Shown: positions 26,142 through 34,721 of the stretch, one piece after another
Numbering within the stretch: position 1 is the first letter of the stretch
Layout of the letters: every line of letters begins with the position of its first letter
DNA from: Chryseobacterium antibioticum
Lineage (GTDB): Bacteria; Bacteroidota; Bacteroidia; Flavobacteriales; Weeksellaceae
Length of the DNA stretch: 64,000 nt
Assembly (NCBI RefSeq): GCF_012927325.1
Contig: NZ_JABBGI010000028.1
Location: 1 to 64,000 of the forward strand
Direction: 5' to 3'
The notes under the pieces: generated by a model
What the model was told of the DNA's origin: nothing
The model's database searches: none
The model's input: the letters and a program-made list of their open reading frames with translations, nothing else
Made by a program: the position numbers and the translations under genes

Positions 26142-26789
26142 CTATTTGTTGTCTTCAAGCCATTTCAGCCTGCGCTGGTCGGGAAGGTGTTTTACTGTAA
26201 ACCCTTCAAAAACTGCAGTGAAGCCGTTTCCGTCCGGACATGCGGCCATTAAGCCAACCATTACAGGAGTATTGTCCTGCAGATAAGCATTGCGCATCAT
26301 TGTATAGTGGGTATCATCAAAAGAATAAAATACTTCCACAGCATCAAGTCTTCTTATTGCTTTTATCCAGACTGTAGAAGGTACTTTGTCTAATGTAATA
26401 ACACTCCAGTCACTTGTTCCGTGGGTTACCACAGTACTCAGGTTGTATTTCCCGTCTACGAATTCAATGCCTGCCTTTATGTAATTCTTTTCGTCTGTTC
26501 TCAACATAAGGCCCATTTGGTCAAATCTGGCTTTGTAATTTCCGGTGATCTTCACTTTTGCCTCGAATTCCCCACCGTAAGTTGTATAATAAAAAGGAGC
26601 ATCATCTACTGTGAATCCATAATGGGAAATTCTCCAGTAGTCGCTCTGGGGAGTAACAAACATCAATAAACTATTATTTTTAATTTCCCATTTCTCCGGT
26701 TCATTGAACCAGTTCATCTTTTCCAATGTCTGTGAAAACGTTTTTTGAACCAGGAAAATAACACAAAAACTTAAAACCAATCTCTTCAT
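26142..26789 (-). CDS. Secreted DUF1349-like protein (concanavalin-like fold)
   Basis: The 215-residue product has a signal peptide (MKRLVLSFCVIFLVQKTFSQ). The mature part matches the pattern of DUF1349 proteins: WFNEPEKWEIKNNSLLM, then FEAKVKITGNYKARFDQMGLMLR, KAGIEFVDGKYNLSTVVT and a late VGLMAACPDG. The family has a concanavalin-like beta sandwich of unknown function. Single gene on the minus strand; a LuxR-type regulator diverges from it 83 bp away and may control it. Confidence 0.8.
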   Translation of the reverse strand: MKRLVLSFCVIFLVQKTFSQTLEKMNWFNEPEKWEIKNNSLLMFVTPQSDYWRISHYGFTVDDAPFYYTTYGGEFEAKVKITGNYKARFDQMGLMLRTDEKNYIKAGIEFVDGKYNLSTVVTHGTSDWSVITLDKVPSTVWIKAIRRLDAVEVFYSFDDTHYTMMRNAYLQDNTPVMVGLMAACPDGNGFTAVFEGFTVKHLPDQRRLKWLEDNK

Positions 26790-26872
26790 TTCTCTTTAGC
26801 TGAACGTAAATTATTACTTTAGCAAAAATATTACTAAACCTATATTCTGCCAATACTGATAAATAACCATTT

Positions 26873-27616
26873 ATGGAGATCATAGAAAAACTGAACAACC
26901 GGCTTCTCGGTAAAACGGCCGGAAAATGCCAGCTCGACATAGAGATATATAAGCAGAGGGCATTGATGTATGCACAGATGGAAGGTGCCGTATCGGTCCT
27001 AAGTGATATGCAGGCTGATAAAAGCTATGTGTACAAACCAAAGAGTGCGTTGGAATTGGGCTTGAATATGGAAGAAAATCCAGCAGAAATCAACTCGATC
27101 TGGGAAGAGGAGATCATCAAAAAAATACATCCGGATGACAGACTCAAAAAATACATCCATGAATTGAGATTTTATGAACTGATGGACTCTCTGAATTCAG
27201 AACTTCGGTCAGACTATTGTGTGCTTTCAACAATCAGGATGAAAGATAAAGACAATAATTACAAAATGGTAAAACACCGGATGTTTTATATGTACTCTCC
27301 CAATAACGGGAAACTGAGATTGGCACTTTGTCTTTATCAGATCGCACTGGATAAGACGCAACCTCTTGTTTCCAATTTTATGATCATTAATACTGTGAAG
27401 GGGCAAGTGGTCGTAAAAGACAAGCTGGATTATCAAAACATACTGTCCCGAAGAGAATTGGAAGTATTGAAATACATAGGCGAAGGCTATGCCAGCAAAC
27501 AGATCGCAGAATTTCTTTCGATAAGTATCAATACCGTAAGCCGGCATCGCCAGAACATCCTTGAAAAACTAAATGTGAAAAACTCTGTACAGGCATTTAA
27601 AGACGGGTTTTATTAA
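26873..27616 (+). CDS. LuxR-type HTH transcriptional regulator with N-terminal sensor domain
   Basis: The 247-residue product has an N-terminal 160-residue domain without a receiver signature. Its order (MYAQMEGAVSVLSDM, KIHPDDRLKKYIHEL, RMKDKDNNYKMVKHRMFYM) suggests a PAS-like fold. The C-terminal GerE HTH is clear (LSRRELEVLKYIGEGYASKQIAEFL is the split motif, about 190-240). No Asp phosphorylation site is visible, so it probably binds a ligand. It diverges from the DUF1349-like gene. ATG start. Confidence 0.85.
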   Translation: MEIIEKLNNRLLGKTAGKCQLDIEIYKQRALMYAQMEGAVSVLSDMQADKSYVYKPKSALELGLNMEENPAEINSIWEEEIIKKIHPDDRLKKYIHELRFYELMDSLNSELRSDYCVLSTIRMKDKDNNYKMVKHRMFYMYSPNNGKLRLALCLYQIALDKTQPLVSNFMIINTVKGQVVVKDKLDYQNILSRRELEVLKYIGEGYASKQIAEFLSISINTVSRHRQNILEKLNVKNSVQAFKDGFY

Positions 27617-27717
27617 TAATAGGATAATCGTAAATACCCGAAAAGTTCACCGCGTTTCTTTTATTCTTATCTTTAATTTTACAGATTAAAATTTTACTTT
27701 AAATTGATGATTAGGAA

Positions 27718-28074
27718 ATGAAAAGAAGTGAAGAGATTACCATGCAGTATTTTGCTTTTCTCGAAAAACATATTCAGGAGGTGATTTCCGGAGCAGTTCC
27801 CGAATTTATGGAGCTCAACGAAATTGCCGGCAAGCTTGCCGTTTCACATAAACACCTTACGGACACTGTGAAAAAAGAAAGAGGACAGCACCCCTGTTAC
27901 TTTTATGATGAGAAAATTATTAATGAAGCAAAGGCTGTCATTAAAGATTCAGATCAGTCCATTGCAGAAATTGCAAGAGTCTTTACCTACGATCCTTCTA
28001 ACTTTTCTAAGTTCTTTAAAAAAATGACAGGGACTACACCGGGAGAATTCAGGAAGAAGAGTAAATTAAAATGA
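27718..28074 (+). CDS. Short AraC-type HTH regulator
   Basis: The 118-residue protein is almost only an AraC/XylS DNA-binding domain: first HTH ELNEIAGKLAVSHKHLTDTV, second HTH with AEIARVFTYDPSNFSKFFKK before GTTPGEF. It lacks the usual ligand domain, so activity may be set by expression level or a partner. It lies 101 bp downstream of the LuxR-type gene, same strand. ATG start. Confidence 0.85.
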   Translation: MKRSEEITMQYFAFLEKHIQEVISGAVPEFMELNEIAGKLAVSHKHLTDTVKKERGQHPCYFYDEKIINEAKAVIKDSDQSIAEIARVFTYDPSNFSKFFKKMTGTTPGEFRKKSKLK

Positions 28075-28437
28075 TAAAAATTCCATTAAAGTTAGAAGTC
28101 GAAAATTGAAAAAAATATAGAAGGATAAGTCCCTTTTTTGACTTCAGAATTTGGCAGAATTTTTATAGCTGTTTATTAAAGAAAAAAAATAATATTTTAG
28201 AAATGAGGCAATTGTGAAAACATTTGTCTTTTTTTTGTGATTTATTTAGATATATTGATTTATGCTTGCCTTTTTTTTGTTAAATTTATGTCAATAAAAA
28301 CCTAACTAACTGTTAAAACTGATAAATAAATGTATCCATAAAGTAAAGTAATATGATTATCAGATCATAACGTAAAAGTCCTATATGATGTATAATATTT
28401 AATATAATAGATAGATTTTACAAGCTTTAAATAACCA

Positions 28438-28445
28438 TATATTTG
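28438..28445 (+). promoter_or_regulatory. Candidate promoter of the alpha-oxoamine synthase operon
   Basis: TATATTTG matches TAnnTTTG, 41 bp before the start codon at 28487. No good -33 element is seen. The remaining 28075-28437 is very AT-rich with no ORF I can support. Confidence 0.5.
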
Positions 28446-28486
28446 TTTCTTCAAACAACTAACATTAACAACTAACAACATTAAGG

Positions 28487-29743
28487 ATGAGTATCGATTT
28501 TACAACAGCAACTTTTAAAGATTTTGAGAATATTCCCGATTATGATATTCTTCAAAGAGCAGAAATCTTTAGCGATTTTCTGGATTACATGAAATCTAAT
28601 GGGCGTTTGCACTACAGATTGAGAAATACTTCCGGAACCAACGCAACATTAAATGTAGAAATAGCCAACCAAAGCAGAGAATATGTAAGTTTCGTGTCCA
28701 GTGATTATTTAGGATTTACCCAGCACCCGAAAGTAAAGCAGGCTGCGATAGAAGGAATAGAAAAATACGGAACAGGTACCGGAGCCACACCTCTTATCGG
28801 AGGATATTTTGATTATCATGACAGATTAGAAAAAAGAATTGCAGATTTTTTTGGAAGAGACGGTGACGAAGCAGTGGTTTTTACCACCGGATATACTGCA
28901 AACAGTGCCATGTTACAATGCCTTATGAAAGCGGAAGATCTGGCTATTTTAGACATGGCAGTTCATGCCAGTGTACATGAAGGATGTGCATATACCAATA
29001 AAAAAACGTTTCAACACAATAATTTGGAACATTTGGAACACATTTTGAAGACATCAGAGAATCAGTACCGTACAAAACTCGTTGTAATCGATGGAGTGTA
29101 TTCCCAAGATGGTGATATTTCGCATACCAGAGAGATCTATGACCTTGTTAAAAAGTATAACGCTTTTCTAATGGTAGATGATGTTCATGGTATAGGGGTG
29201 TTGGGAGAAACAGGAAGAGGAACTTTAGAACAGACAGATTTGCTTAGTAAAGTGGACATTATGACAGGAACTTTCAGTAAAACTTTTGGTAACCTAGGAG
29301 GATACGTTATTGCAGATAAAAAAATAGCCACTTTCCTTAAATTCCAATCCCGCCAGCAAATCTTTTCAGCTACAGCGCCGCCTTCTTCAGCAGGAGTTAT
29401 TAAAGCTATAGACTTAATAGATGAAGAACCTGTTTGGAGAGAAAAGCTTTGGAGCAATATCAACTATCTTAAAAAAGGACTTGATGATCTGGGACTTGAT
29501 ACAGGAACTACCTGTTCAGCCATTGTTCCCGTAAAGATTGGGGATCCCCATATTACAGGCGATGTAGGAAGGCTATTGATGGAGCAAGGGATTTATACAA
29601 ACCCTATCATATATCCTGCTGTATCAAGAAAAGATGCACGAATCAGGATGAGTGTAACGGCCCGACATGAGAAGGAACATTTGGATAAAACTTTAAATAT
29701 ATTTGAAGATATCAATACAAAATTGCATATTGCAAAAAAATAA
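28487..29743 (+). CDS. Alpha-oxoamine synthase (serine palmitoyltransferase-like)
   Basis: This 418-residue PLP enzyme of the AOS family has VVFTTGYTANSAM, the DDVHGIGVLG motif with Asp231 and His234 that hold the cofactor, and GTFSKTFGNLGGY with the Schiff-base Lys265. The family condenses an acyl thioester with an amino acid. Candidates are serine palmitoyltransferase (sphingolipids) or, as known in Chryseobacterium, a cysteate acyltransferase of sulfonolipid synthesis; 8-amino-7-oxononanoate synthase is less likely because no bio genes are near. A TetR regulator follows by 6 bp in the same operon. ATG start. Confidence 0.85.
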   Translation: MSIDFTTATFKDFENIPDYDILQRAEIFSDFLDYMKSNGRLHYRLRNTSGTNATLNVEIANQSREYVSFVSSDYLGFTQHPKVKQAAIEGIEKYGTGTGATPLIGGYFDYHDRLEKRIADFFGRDGDEAVVFTTGYTANSAMLQCLMKAEDLAILDMAVHASVHEGCAYTNKKTFQHNNLEHLEHILKTSENQYRTKLVVIDGVYSQDGDISHTREIYDLVKKYNAFLMVDDVHGIGVLGETGRGTLEQTDLLSKVDIMTGTFSKTFGNLGGYVIADKKIATFLKFQSRQQIFSATAPPSSAGVIKAIDLIDEEPVWREKLWSNINYLKKGLDDLGLDTGTTCSAIVPVKIGDPHITGDVGRLLMEQGIYTNPIIYPAVSRKDARIRMSVTARHEKEHLDKTLNIFEDINTKLHIAKK

Positions 29744-29749
29744 TAAATT

Positions 29750-30379
29750 ATGCCCAGAAAAGTAGTGCAAGGTCCCATCAGGGACAAAGAAAAAACCAAA
29801 CAGAAACTGCTGGCAGCAGTTGGTAAAATCCTTAGAGTAAAAGGTTATTCTGGATTAAAGGTGAGTAAAATTGCTGCTGTAGCAGGTTTTGACAAAAAAC
29901 TGATCTATGAGTATTTCGGCAGTACAGATAAACTTATTGATGAATATATCAGATCTCAGGATTATTGGAGCAAAATAAGCCAGGACAGTGTAGATGTAGA
30001 TTTGTCAGACGGTGGAAAAGAGCTTTGTAAGAAAGCGGTGCTTGCCCAATTCGAAAGTTTTAGGAAAAATAAGGAATTACAGAAAATTATCCTTTGGGAA
30101 CTTTCTGAAAGTAAACCGATTCTTAAAAAATTAAACGAGCAGAGAGAAGAGGCCGGAGAAGTTTTGTTTGAAAACATCATCGATCCTTATTTCGGAGATC
30201 AGGCAATTAGAACAAGAGCTATCATGGCATTACTTGTTTCAGGAGCTTACTACCTAAACCTTTACACAGGATACAATGCCAACAAATTCTGCGGTGTGGA
30301 TCTGAAAAGTGATGAAGGAAGAAAAGCTATTGAGGACGCTATCGCTGAATTAATTGATCTGTCTTACGTAAAAAAATAA
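29750..30379 (+). CDS. TetR-family regulator
   Basis: The product has 209 residues with an N-terminal HTH (KILRVKGYSGLKVSKIAAVAG is the recognition region, then KKLIYEYFGSTDKL) and a helical ligand-binding C-terminal domain. It starts 6 bp after the synthase gene, so it is co-transcribed and may sense a lipid product and feed back on lipid synthesis (inference). ATG start. Confidence 0.85.
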   Translation: MPRKVVQGPIRDKEKTKQKLLAAVGKILRVKGYSGLKVSKIAAVAGFDKKLIYEYFGSTDKLIDEYIRSQDYWSKISQDSVDVDLSDGGKELCKKAVLAQFESFRKNKELQKIILWELSESKPILKKLNEQREEAGEVLFENIIDPYFGDQAIRTRAIMALLVSGAYYLNLYTGYNANKFCGVDLKSDEGRKAIEDAIAELIDLSYVKK

Positions 30380-30465
30380 TGATTAAGAGTTTTCCAATTT
30401 TACCGAAAATAAATTTTTGTTGATAATTTGAAAACTTTTAATTTTCAAATTAAAACTATATTTCT

Positions 30466-30473
30466 TATTTTTG
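30466..30473 (+). promoter_or_regulatory. Promoter -7 box of dnaX, near-leaderless
   Basis: TATTTTTG matches TAnnTTTG. Its last base is 5 bp before the ATG at 30478, so transcription would start at or within a few bases of the start codon. Confidence 0.55.
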
Positions 30474-30477
30474 ACCA

Positions 30478-32174
30478 ATGGAAAATTTTATCGTATCTGC
30501 AAGAAAATATCGCCCACAGCAGTTTGACACTGTAGTAGGGCAATCTCATATTACGGATACGTTAGAACACGCTATTGGAGAAAATCAACTGGCTCAGGCC
30601 TTACTTTTCTGCGGTCCCAGGGGTGTAGGCAAAACTACATGCGCCAGAATTTTGGCCAGGAAAATCAATGAAAAGGATGGTTCTGTTTCAGAAGACGGCT
30701 TCGCCTACAACATCTATGAACTGGATGCGGCGTCCAACAATTCCGTGGATGATATCAGGGAACTGATTGATCAAGTCCGCTTTGCGCCTCAGGTAGGTAA
30801 ATATAAAGTTTATATTATCGATGAGGTGCACATGCTGTCTTCTGCCGCCTTCAATGCTTTTCTTAAAACACTTGAAGAACCACCGGCACATGCTATTTTT
30901 ATTTTGGCGACTACAGAGAAGCATAAAATAATTCCTACCATTTTATCGCGCTGCCAGATCTATGACTTCAAGAGAATTACCATAGAAGATATTCAGGGAC
31001 ATTTAAAAAACATCGCTCAGAAGGAGAATATCCAGTATGAAGACGATGCTCTCTATTTAATTGCCCAGAAAGCCGATGGTGCTTTAAGAGATGCACTTTC
31101 CATTTTCGACAGACTTTCTACTTTCTCCCAGAAAAATATCACGCTGGCCAAAGCCGCCGAAGTTCTCAATATTCTGGATTATGACCAGTATCTCAATATA
31201 GTGGACCTGGCCAAAGAGAATAAAATTCCCGAAGTCCTTTTTGCCTTTAATGATATTGTAAAAAAAGGTTTCGATCCCCATATCTTTATTGCAGGATTAG
31301 GAAATCATTTCAGAGATCTGATGATGGCCCAGAATGCCAGAACAATAGAACTCATTGAAGTCGGGGAGAGGACAAAAGTGAAATTCGTAGAGCAAAGCCA
31401 GAAATGGAATGCCCAGCAACTCATCGACGGCGTTGAAATCTGCAACCATGCGGATATTAATTATAAGAATTCCAAGAATCCAAGACTTACAGTAGAAATT
31501 GCATTGATGCAGCTGTCTTCCCTGACAGCTAATTTAGGCGATACTAAAAAAAAAAGTTCTTAATACTGGCCCCGTTTCTCAGTGAGAAACAGGAAGTGAG
31601 GATTATTCCCGAAAAAGCTCCCGAGAAAAAAGAAGTAAAAGTAGAAAAACCTGTCCAGCCTGAGGTTGTACAGGAAACTGCTGTAAAAACTACGAAACCA
31701 TTGTCAAGACAGGGGATTTCTTCAGGCTTTAGCATCAATTCTTTCCTGAATAAAGAAGAGAAAGAGGTTAAAGAAGAAACCGTAGCTGTAAGAACAGAAA
31801 GCCTTCCTAAAAACCATTTTACAGAAACAGATCTGCAGATGGAATGGAACCTTATGTTGAAGCAGCTTCAGACCAGAAGCAGTTTTATCTTTAATGCCGT
31901 AAAAGCATTTAAACTGATAAAGTCCGGGGAAAATACCATTAAAGTTTTATATCCTTCAGATTCTGCCAAAGTGGAATTTGATAAAATAGCCGGAGAATTC
32001 TTTAATCATTTTAAAACAAAGGTTCATAACCATGCCATTGAAGTAGACTACCAGCGGGACTTCGATAGTCTCAAGATAGAGGTCGTGACCAAAAGAAAAA
32101 TATTTGAAAAATTCATTGAAAAAAATCCAATTTTAAAAGACCTTGACGATCTGATGAAGTTTGATTTGACATAA
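30478..32174 (+). CDS. dnaX: DNA polymerase III subunits gamma and tau (recoded gene)
   Basis: Clamp-loader ATPase. The zero frame (30478-31563) encodes 361 residues: Walker A GPRGVGKT at 46-53, Walker B IIDEVH, sensor LSRCQIYDF. The zinc cysteines of E. coli DnaX are absent. The frame ends just after a run of ten A at 31546-31555. Shifting back one base there opens a second frame that runs without stops to 32174 (206 codons), a Lys/Glu/Pro-rich linker followed by a folded C-terminal domain as in tau. The long product would be about 565 residues. A 7-bp hairpin follows the slippery run. I infer programmed frameshifting or transcriptional slippage making gamma and tau; a disabling mutation is the alternative. 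Confidence 0.85.
31546..31590 (+). promoter_or_regulatory. Recoding site: A10 run plus downstream hairpin
   Basis: The zero frame reads ACT AAA AAA AAA AGT TCT TAA across A10 (31546-31555). The perfect stem GTTTCTC / GAGAAAC with an AGT loop lies at 31574-31590, extendable past one mismatch to 31571-31593. Slippery homopolymer plus hairpin is the layout of dnaX recoding sites. Confidence 0.65.
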
Positions 32175-32200
32175 GTTTTTGTATTTATGGCAATTTTTTT

Positions 32201-32229
32201 TTGTCAGAATGAGTTTTTTTATATCTTTG
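32201..32229 (+). promoter_or_regulatory. Promoter of the DAHP synthase leader
   Basis: TTG at 32201-32203 and TATCTTTG at 32222-32229, 18 bp apart, fit the Bacteroidota -33/-7 promoter. The transcript would begin near 32235, giving a leader of about 375 nt before the DAHP synthase start. Confidence 0.65.
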
Positions 32230-32312
32230 TCAAATAATTTTGTGAAAAATAACTTTTTGACAAAAACAAATTAGATTTAAAAAGCTAAATAAACAGAAGT
32301 TTCAGAACTCAA

Positions 32313-32441
32313 GTGGAAAAATTATTACTCCCATATCTGTCTCATTTTGCACCCGCTAATTATTTTAGCGGTTATTTTAGTTTTTCTGCTTTCTATTATA
32401 GAAATTTCAGAACGTATTATCGATTTTATTGGTACTGCTAA
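32313..32441 (+). CDS. Aromatic-rich leader peptide of DAHP synthase
   Basis: A 42-codon ORF runs from GTG at 32313 to TAA at 32439-32441, inside the long leader of the DAHP synthase gene. Of 42 residues 17 are aromatic (9 Tyr, 7 Phe, 1 Trp); 15 of these fall between residues 17 and 41, with runs such as FYYRNF and YYRFYWYC. This composition is what a transcription-attenuation leader needs to sense charged tRNA-Tyr and tRNA-Phe, and the downstream gene makes the first intermediate of aromatic amino acids plus prephenate. No in-frame ATG exists; a stop lies nine codons upstream, so GTG is the best start. Confidence 0.7.
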   Translation: MEKLLLPYLSHFAPANYFSGYFSFSAFYYRNFRTYYRFYWYC

Positions 32442-32563
32442 CTGAATTTCTTTCCAAAAAATACAGGAGAATTAAAGTCCTTTTATTTTCCTGATTCCTT
32501 TAAACCATTTTTGAACGACATTTTTTGAAAAGAATTATAAAGTAAATTTTATAATGAAAGGAC
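32353..32563 (+). promoter_or_regulatory. Candidate attenuator structures in the DAHP synthase leader
   Basis: Three inverted repeats are visible. CCGCTAA/TTAGCGG (32353-32371), followed by U-rich sequence, lies in the leader peptide at its first Tyr-Phe pair. CAGGAGAATTAAA with TTTTATTTTCCTG (32464-32493, two mismatches) comes next. GTCCTTT (32477-32483) can alternatively pair with AAAGGAC (32557-32563). The last two exclude each other, as terminator and anti-terminator do, though the final hairpin has no classical U tract. Confidence 0.45.
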
Positions 32564-32610
32564 TATTGCTGTTAATTTGAAAAATAAAAAAAACAATAAA
32601 TTTTAAAAGT

Positions 32611-33693
32611 ATGAATTTAATCGATGTAAAGAACGAGTGGATCAATGAGCTTTCGCAGCCATTAATGATCGCGGGACCATGTAGTGCGGAAAGTGAAGCT
32701 CAGATGCTTGAAACCGCTAAAAGAATAAGAGAAACCAATGCTAACGTCTCTATTTTCCGTGCAGGAATCTGGAAACCGCGTACAAAACCGAACGGTTTTG
32801 AAGGAGTAGGGGTAATAGGTCTGAACTGGCTGAAAAAAGTAAAAGAAGAATACGGATTCAAGACCGCTACGGAAGTAGCAAACGCTCACCATGTATTCGC
32901 TGCTCTGGAAGCAGATGTAGATGTTCTTTGGATCGGAGCACGTTCTACAGTAAACCCATTTACCGTTCAGGAAATTGCTATGGCTTTAAGAGGAACTGAT
33001 AAACCGGTATTCGTGAAAAATCCTGTAAACCCGGATCTTGCTTTATGGATTGGTGCTTTGGAAAGGCTTTTAGGACAGGATATTAAAAACTTGGGAGTGA
33101 TTCACAGAGGATTTTCAACATACCAGAAAACAAAATACAGAAACAACCCGAACTGGCAGATTGCCCTTGATTTCAAAAGCCAGTTTCCCAATATTCCAAT
33201 GCTGATCGACCCTTCCCATATCTGTGGAAACAGAACAGGTCTTGCAGACATTACACAGGAAGCCCTTAACGTTGGATACCAGGGAGCTATCATTGAAACG
33301 CACTGTAACCCTGATGAAGCGTGGAGCGATGCCTCACAGCAGATCACCCCTGAAGTATTGGCAGAACTGATCGGAAACTTAAAAGTAAGAAATTCCGGTC
33401 TGGCAGGTTTTGATAATGAAATGGGAAGACACAGAACTCTGATCTCTGATCTTGACTTCCAGCTGATTGAACTTCTTTCCCAAAGAATGAAGATCTCTGA
33501 AAAGATCGGTAAACTTAAAAAAGAGAATGACATTGCGATCTTCCAGCCTGAAAGATGGAAAGTAATCACCGAATACGCAAATCAGAAAGCAAAGGAAACA
33601 GGAATGTCTCATGAATTTATTGAGAAAGTATTCAAAGCGATTCACGAAGAATCTATTGAAGTACAGAACAGTATTATGATCGATAGACAATAA
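32611..33693 (+). CDS. Bifunctional DAHP synthase / chorismate mutase
   Basis: The 360-residue product's N-terminal domain (about 1-255) is a DAHP synthase of the KdsA-like (I-beta) group: IAGPCSAES, GIWKPRTKP, VDVLWIGARST, PVFVKNP, DPSHICGNR. It condenses phosphoenolpyruvate with erythrose 4-phosphate. The C-terminal domain (about 268-360) is an AroQ-type chorismate mutase: RTLISDLDFQLIELLSQRM and AIFQPERW. Such fusions let prephenate feed back on the first step. The gene is preceded by an aromatic-rich leader peptide, so regulation by attenuation is likely. ATG start. Confidence 0.92.
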   Translation: MNLIDVKNEWINELSQPLMIAGPCSAESEAQMLETAKRIRETNANVSIFRAGIWKPRTKPNGFEGVGVIGLNWLKKVKEEYGFKTATEVANAHHVFAALEADVDVLWIGARSTVNPFTVQEIAMALRGTDKPVFVKNPVNPDLALWIGALERLLGQDIKNLGVIHRGFSTYQKTKYRNNPNWQIALDFKSQFPNIPMLIDPSHICGNRTGLADITQEALNVGYQGAIIETHCNPDEAWSDASQQITPEVLAELIGNLKVRNSGLAGFDNEMGRHRTLISDLDFQLIELLSQRMKISEKIGKLKKENDIAIFQPERWKVITEYANQKAKETGMSHEFIEKVFKAIHEESIEVQNSIMIDRQ

Positions 33694-33772
33694 GTGATCA
33701 ATAATAAGTAACAGGGCTTGGGAAATAGGGGAAGAGTTTACTCTGATACCGAAATCCTAAGCCCTAATTGCT

Positions 33773-33780
33773 TATCTTTG
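33773..33780 (+). promoter_or_regulatory. Promoter -7 box of rsgA
   Basis: TATCTTTG matches TAnnTTTG exactly, 14 bp before the ATG at 33795. This supports the internal start over the longer reading from 33768, which would lie upstream of the promoter. Confidence 0.6.
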
Positions 33781-33794
33781 CAGTCAATTATCAT

Positions 33795-34721
33795 ATGAAA
33801 GGAAAAATCATTAAATCTACAGGCAGCTGGTATCAGGTCATGGAATTCGGAACAGATAAAGTTTTCGAAGCCAGAATCCGTGGCAAATTCAAACTCATCA
33901 AAACAAGACTTACTAATCCGCTTGCTGTAGGAGATTTTGTGGAATTTCAGTTAGAACAGGATGACGTGGCGTGGATCACCAAAATTGAAACACGTACGAA
34001 TTACCTGATCAGAAAATCCGTAAACCTTTCAAAAGAAGCCCATATTATTGCTTCCAATATAAACCTGGCCTGCTTTATTTTTACCCTGAAGCATCCGGAA
34101 ACTTCACTTGGATTTCTGGACAGATTTCTGGCCTGCTGCGAAGCGTATAATATTACACCATTGATTTTATTCAATAAAATTGATGTTCTGAACGAAGAAG
34201 AAATAGAGTTGGTAAAGGATATAGAATTTCTTTATCAGGAAATAGGCTATGACAGTTTGGAAATTTCATCCTATTCCAAATTGAATTTCGATCAGCTTCA
34301 GGAACTTCTCAAAGGTAAAACTTCTGTATTTTTCGGACATTCAGGATGTGGAAAATCTACATTGGTGAATGCATTGCAGCCTGGGTTAAATTTAAAAACT
34401 TCTGAAATTTCAGATTCTCACCTGAAAGGAAAACATACCACAACCTTTGCTCAGATGCACTTCTGGGATTTTGGCGGAAATGTTATTGATACTCCGGGTG
34501 TACGTGAATTCGCCATGATAGACATTGAAAAAGAAGAAGTACAGCATTATTTTCCAGAGATTTTCAGGAAAAGGAAGGAGTGTAAATTTCATAACTGCCT
34601 TCATATTAATGAACCAAAATGTGCCGTTCTTGATGCTCTTGAAACCGGAGAGATCCAGTATTCACGCTATGCAAACTATACAAAATTGATGGAAGAGGCT
34701 GAAGAAGCTTCCAAACAATAA
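33795..34721 (+). CDS. rsgA: Ribosome small-subunit-dependent GTPase A
   Basis: The product has 308 residues from ATG at 33795. An N-terminal OB-fold domain precedes a circularly permuted GTPase with motif order G4 (NKID), then G1 (GHSGCGKST), then G3 (DTPG). A C-terminal zinc knuckle follows, with Cys and His in CKFHNCLHINEPKC. RsgA checks late 30S subunit maturation. The longer in-frame reading starts upstream of the promoter box and is rejected. Single gene. Confidence 0.93.
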   Translation: MKGKIIKSTGSWYQVMEFGTDKVFEARIRGKFKLIKTRLTNPLAVGDFVEFQLEQDDVAWITKIETRTNYLIRKSVNLSKEAHIIASNINLACFIFTLKHPETSLGFLDRFLACCEAYNITPLILFNKIDVLNEEEIELVKDIEFLYQEIGYDSLEISSYSKLNFDQLQELLKGKTSVFFGHSGCGKSTLVNALQPGLNLKTSEISDSHLKGKHTTTFAQMHFWDFGGNVIDTPGVREFAMIDIEKEEVQHYFPEIFRKRKECKFHNCLHINEPKCAVLDALETGEIQYSRYANYTKLMEEAEEASKQ

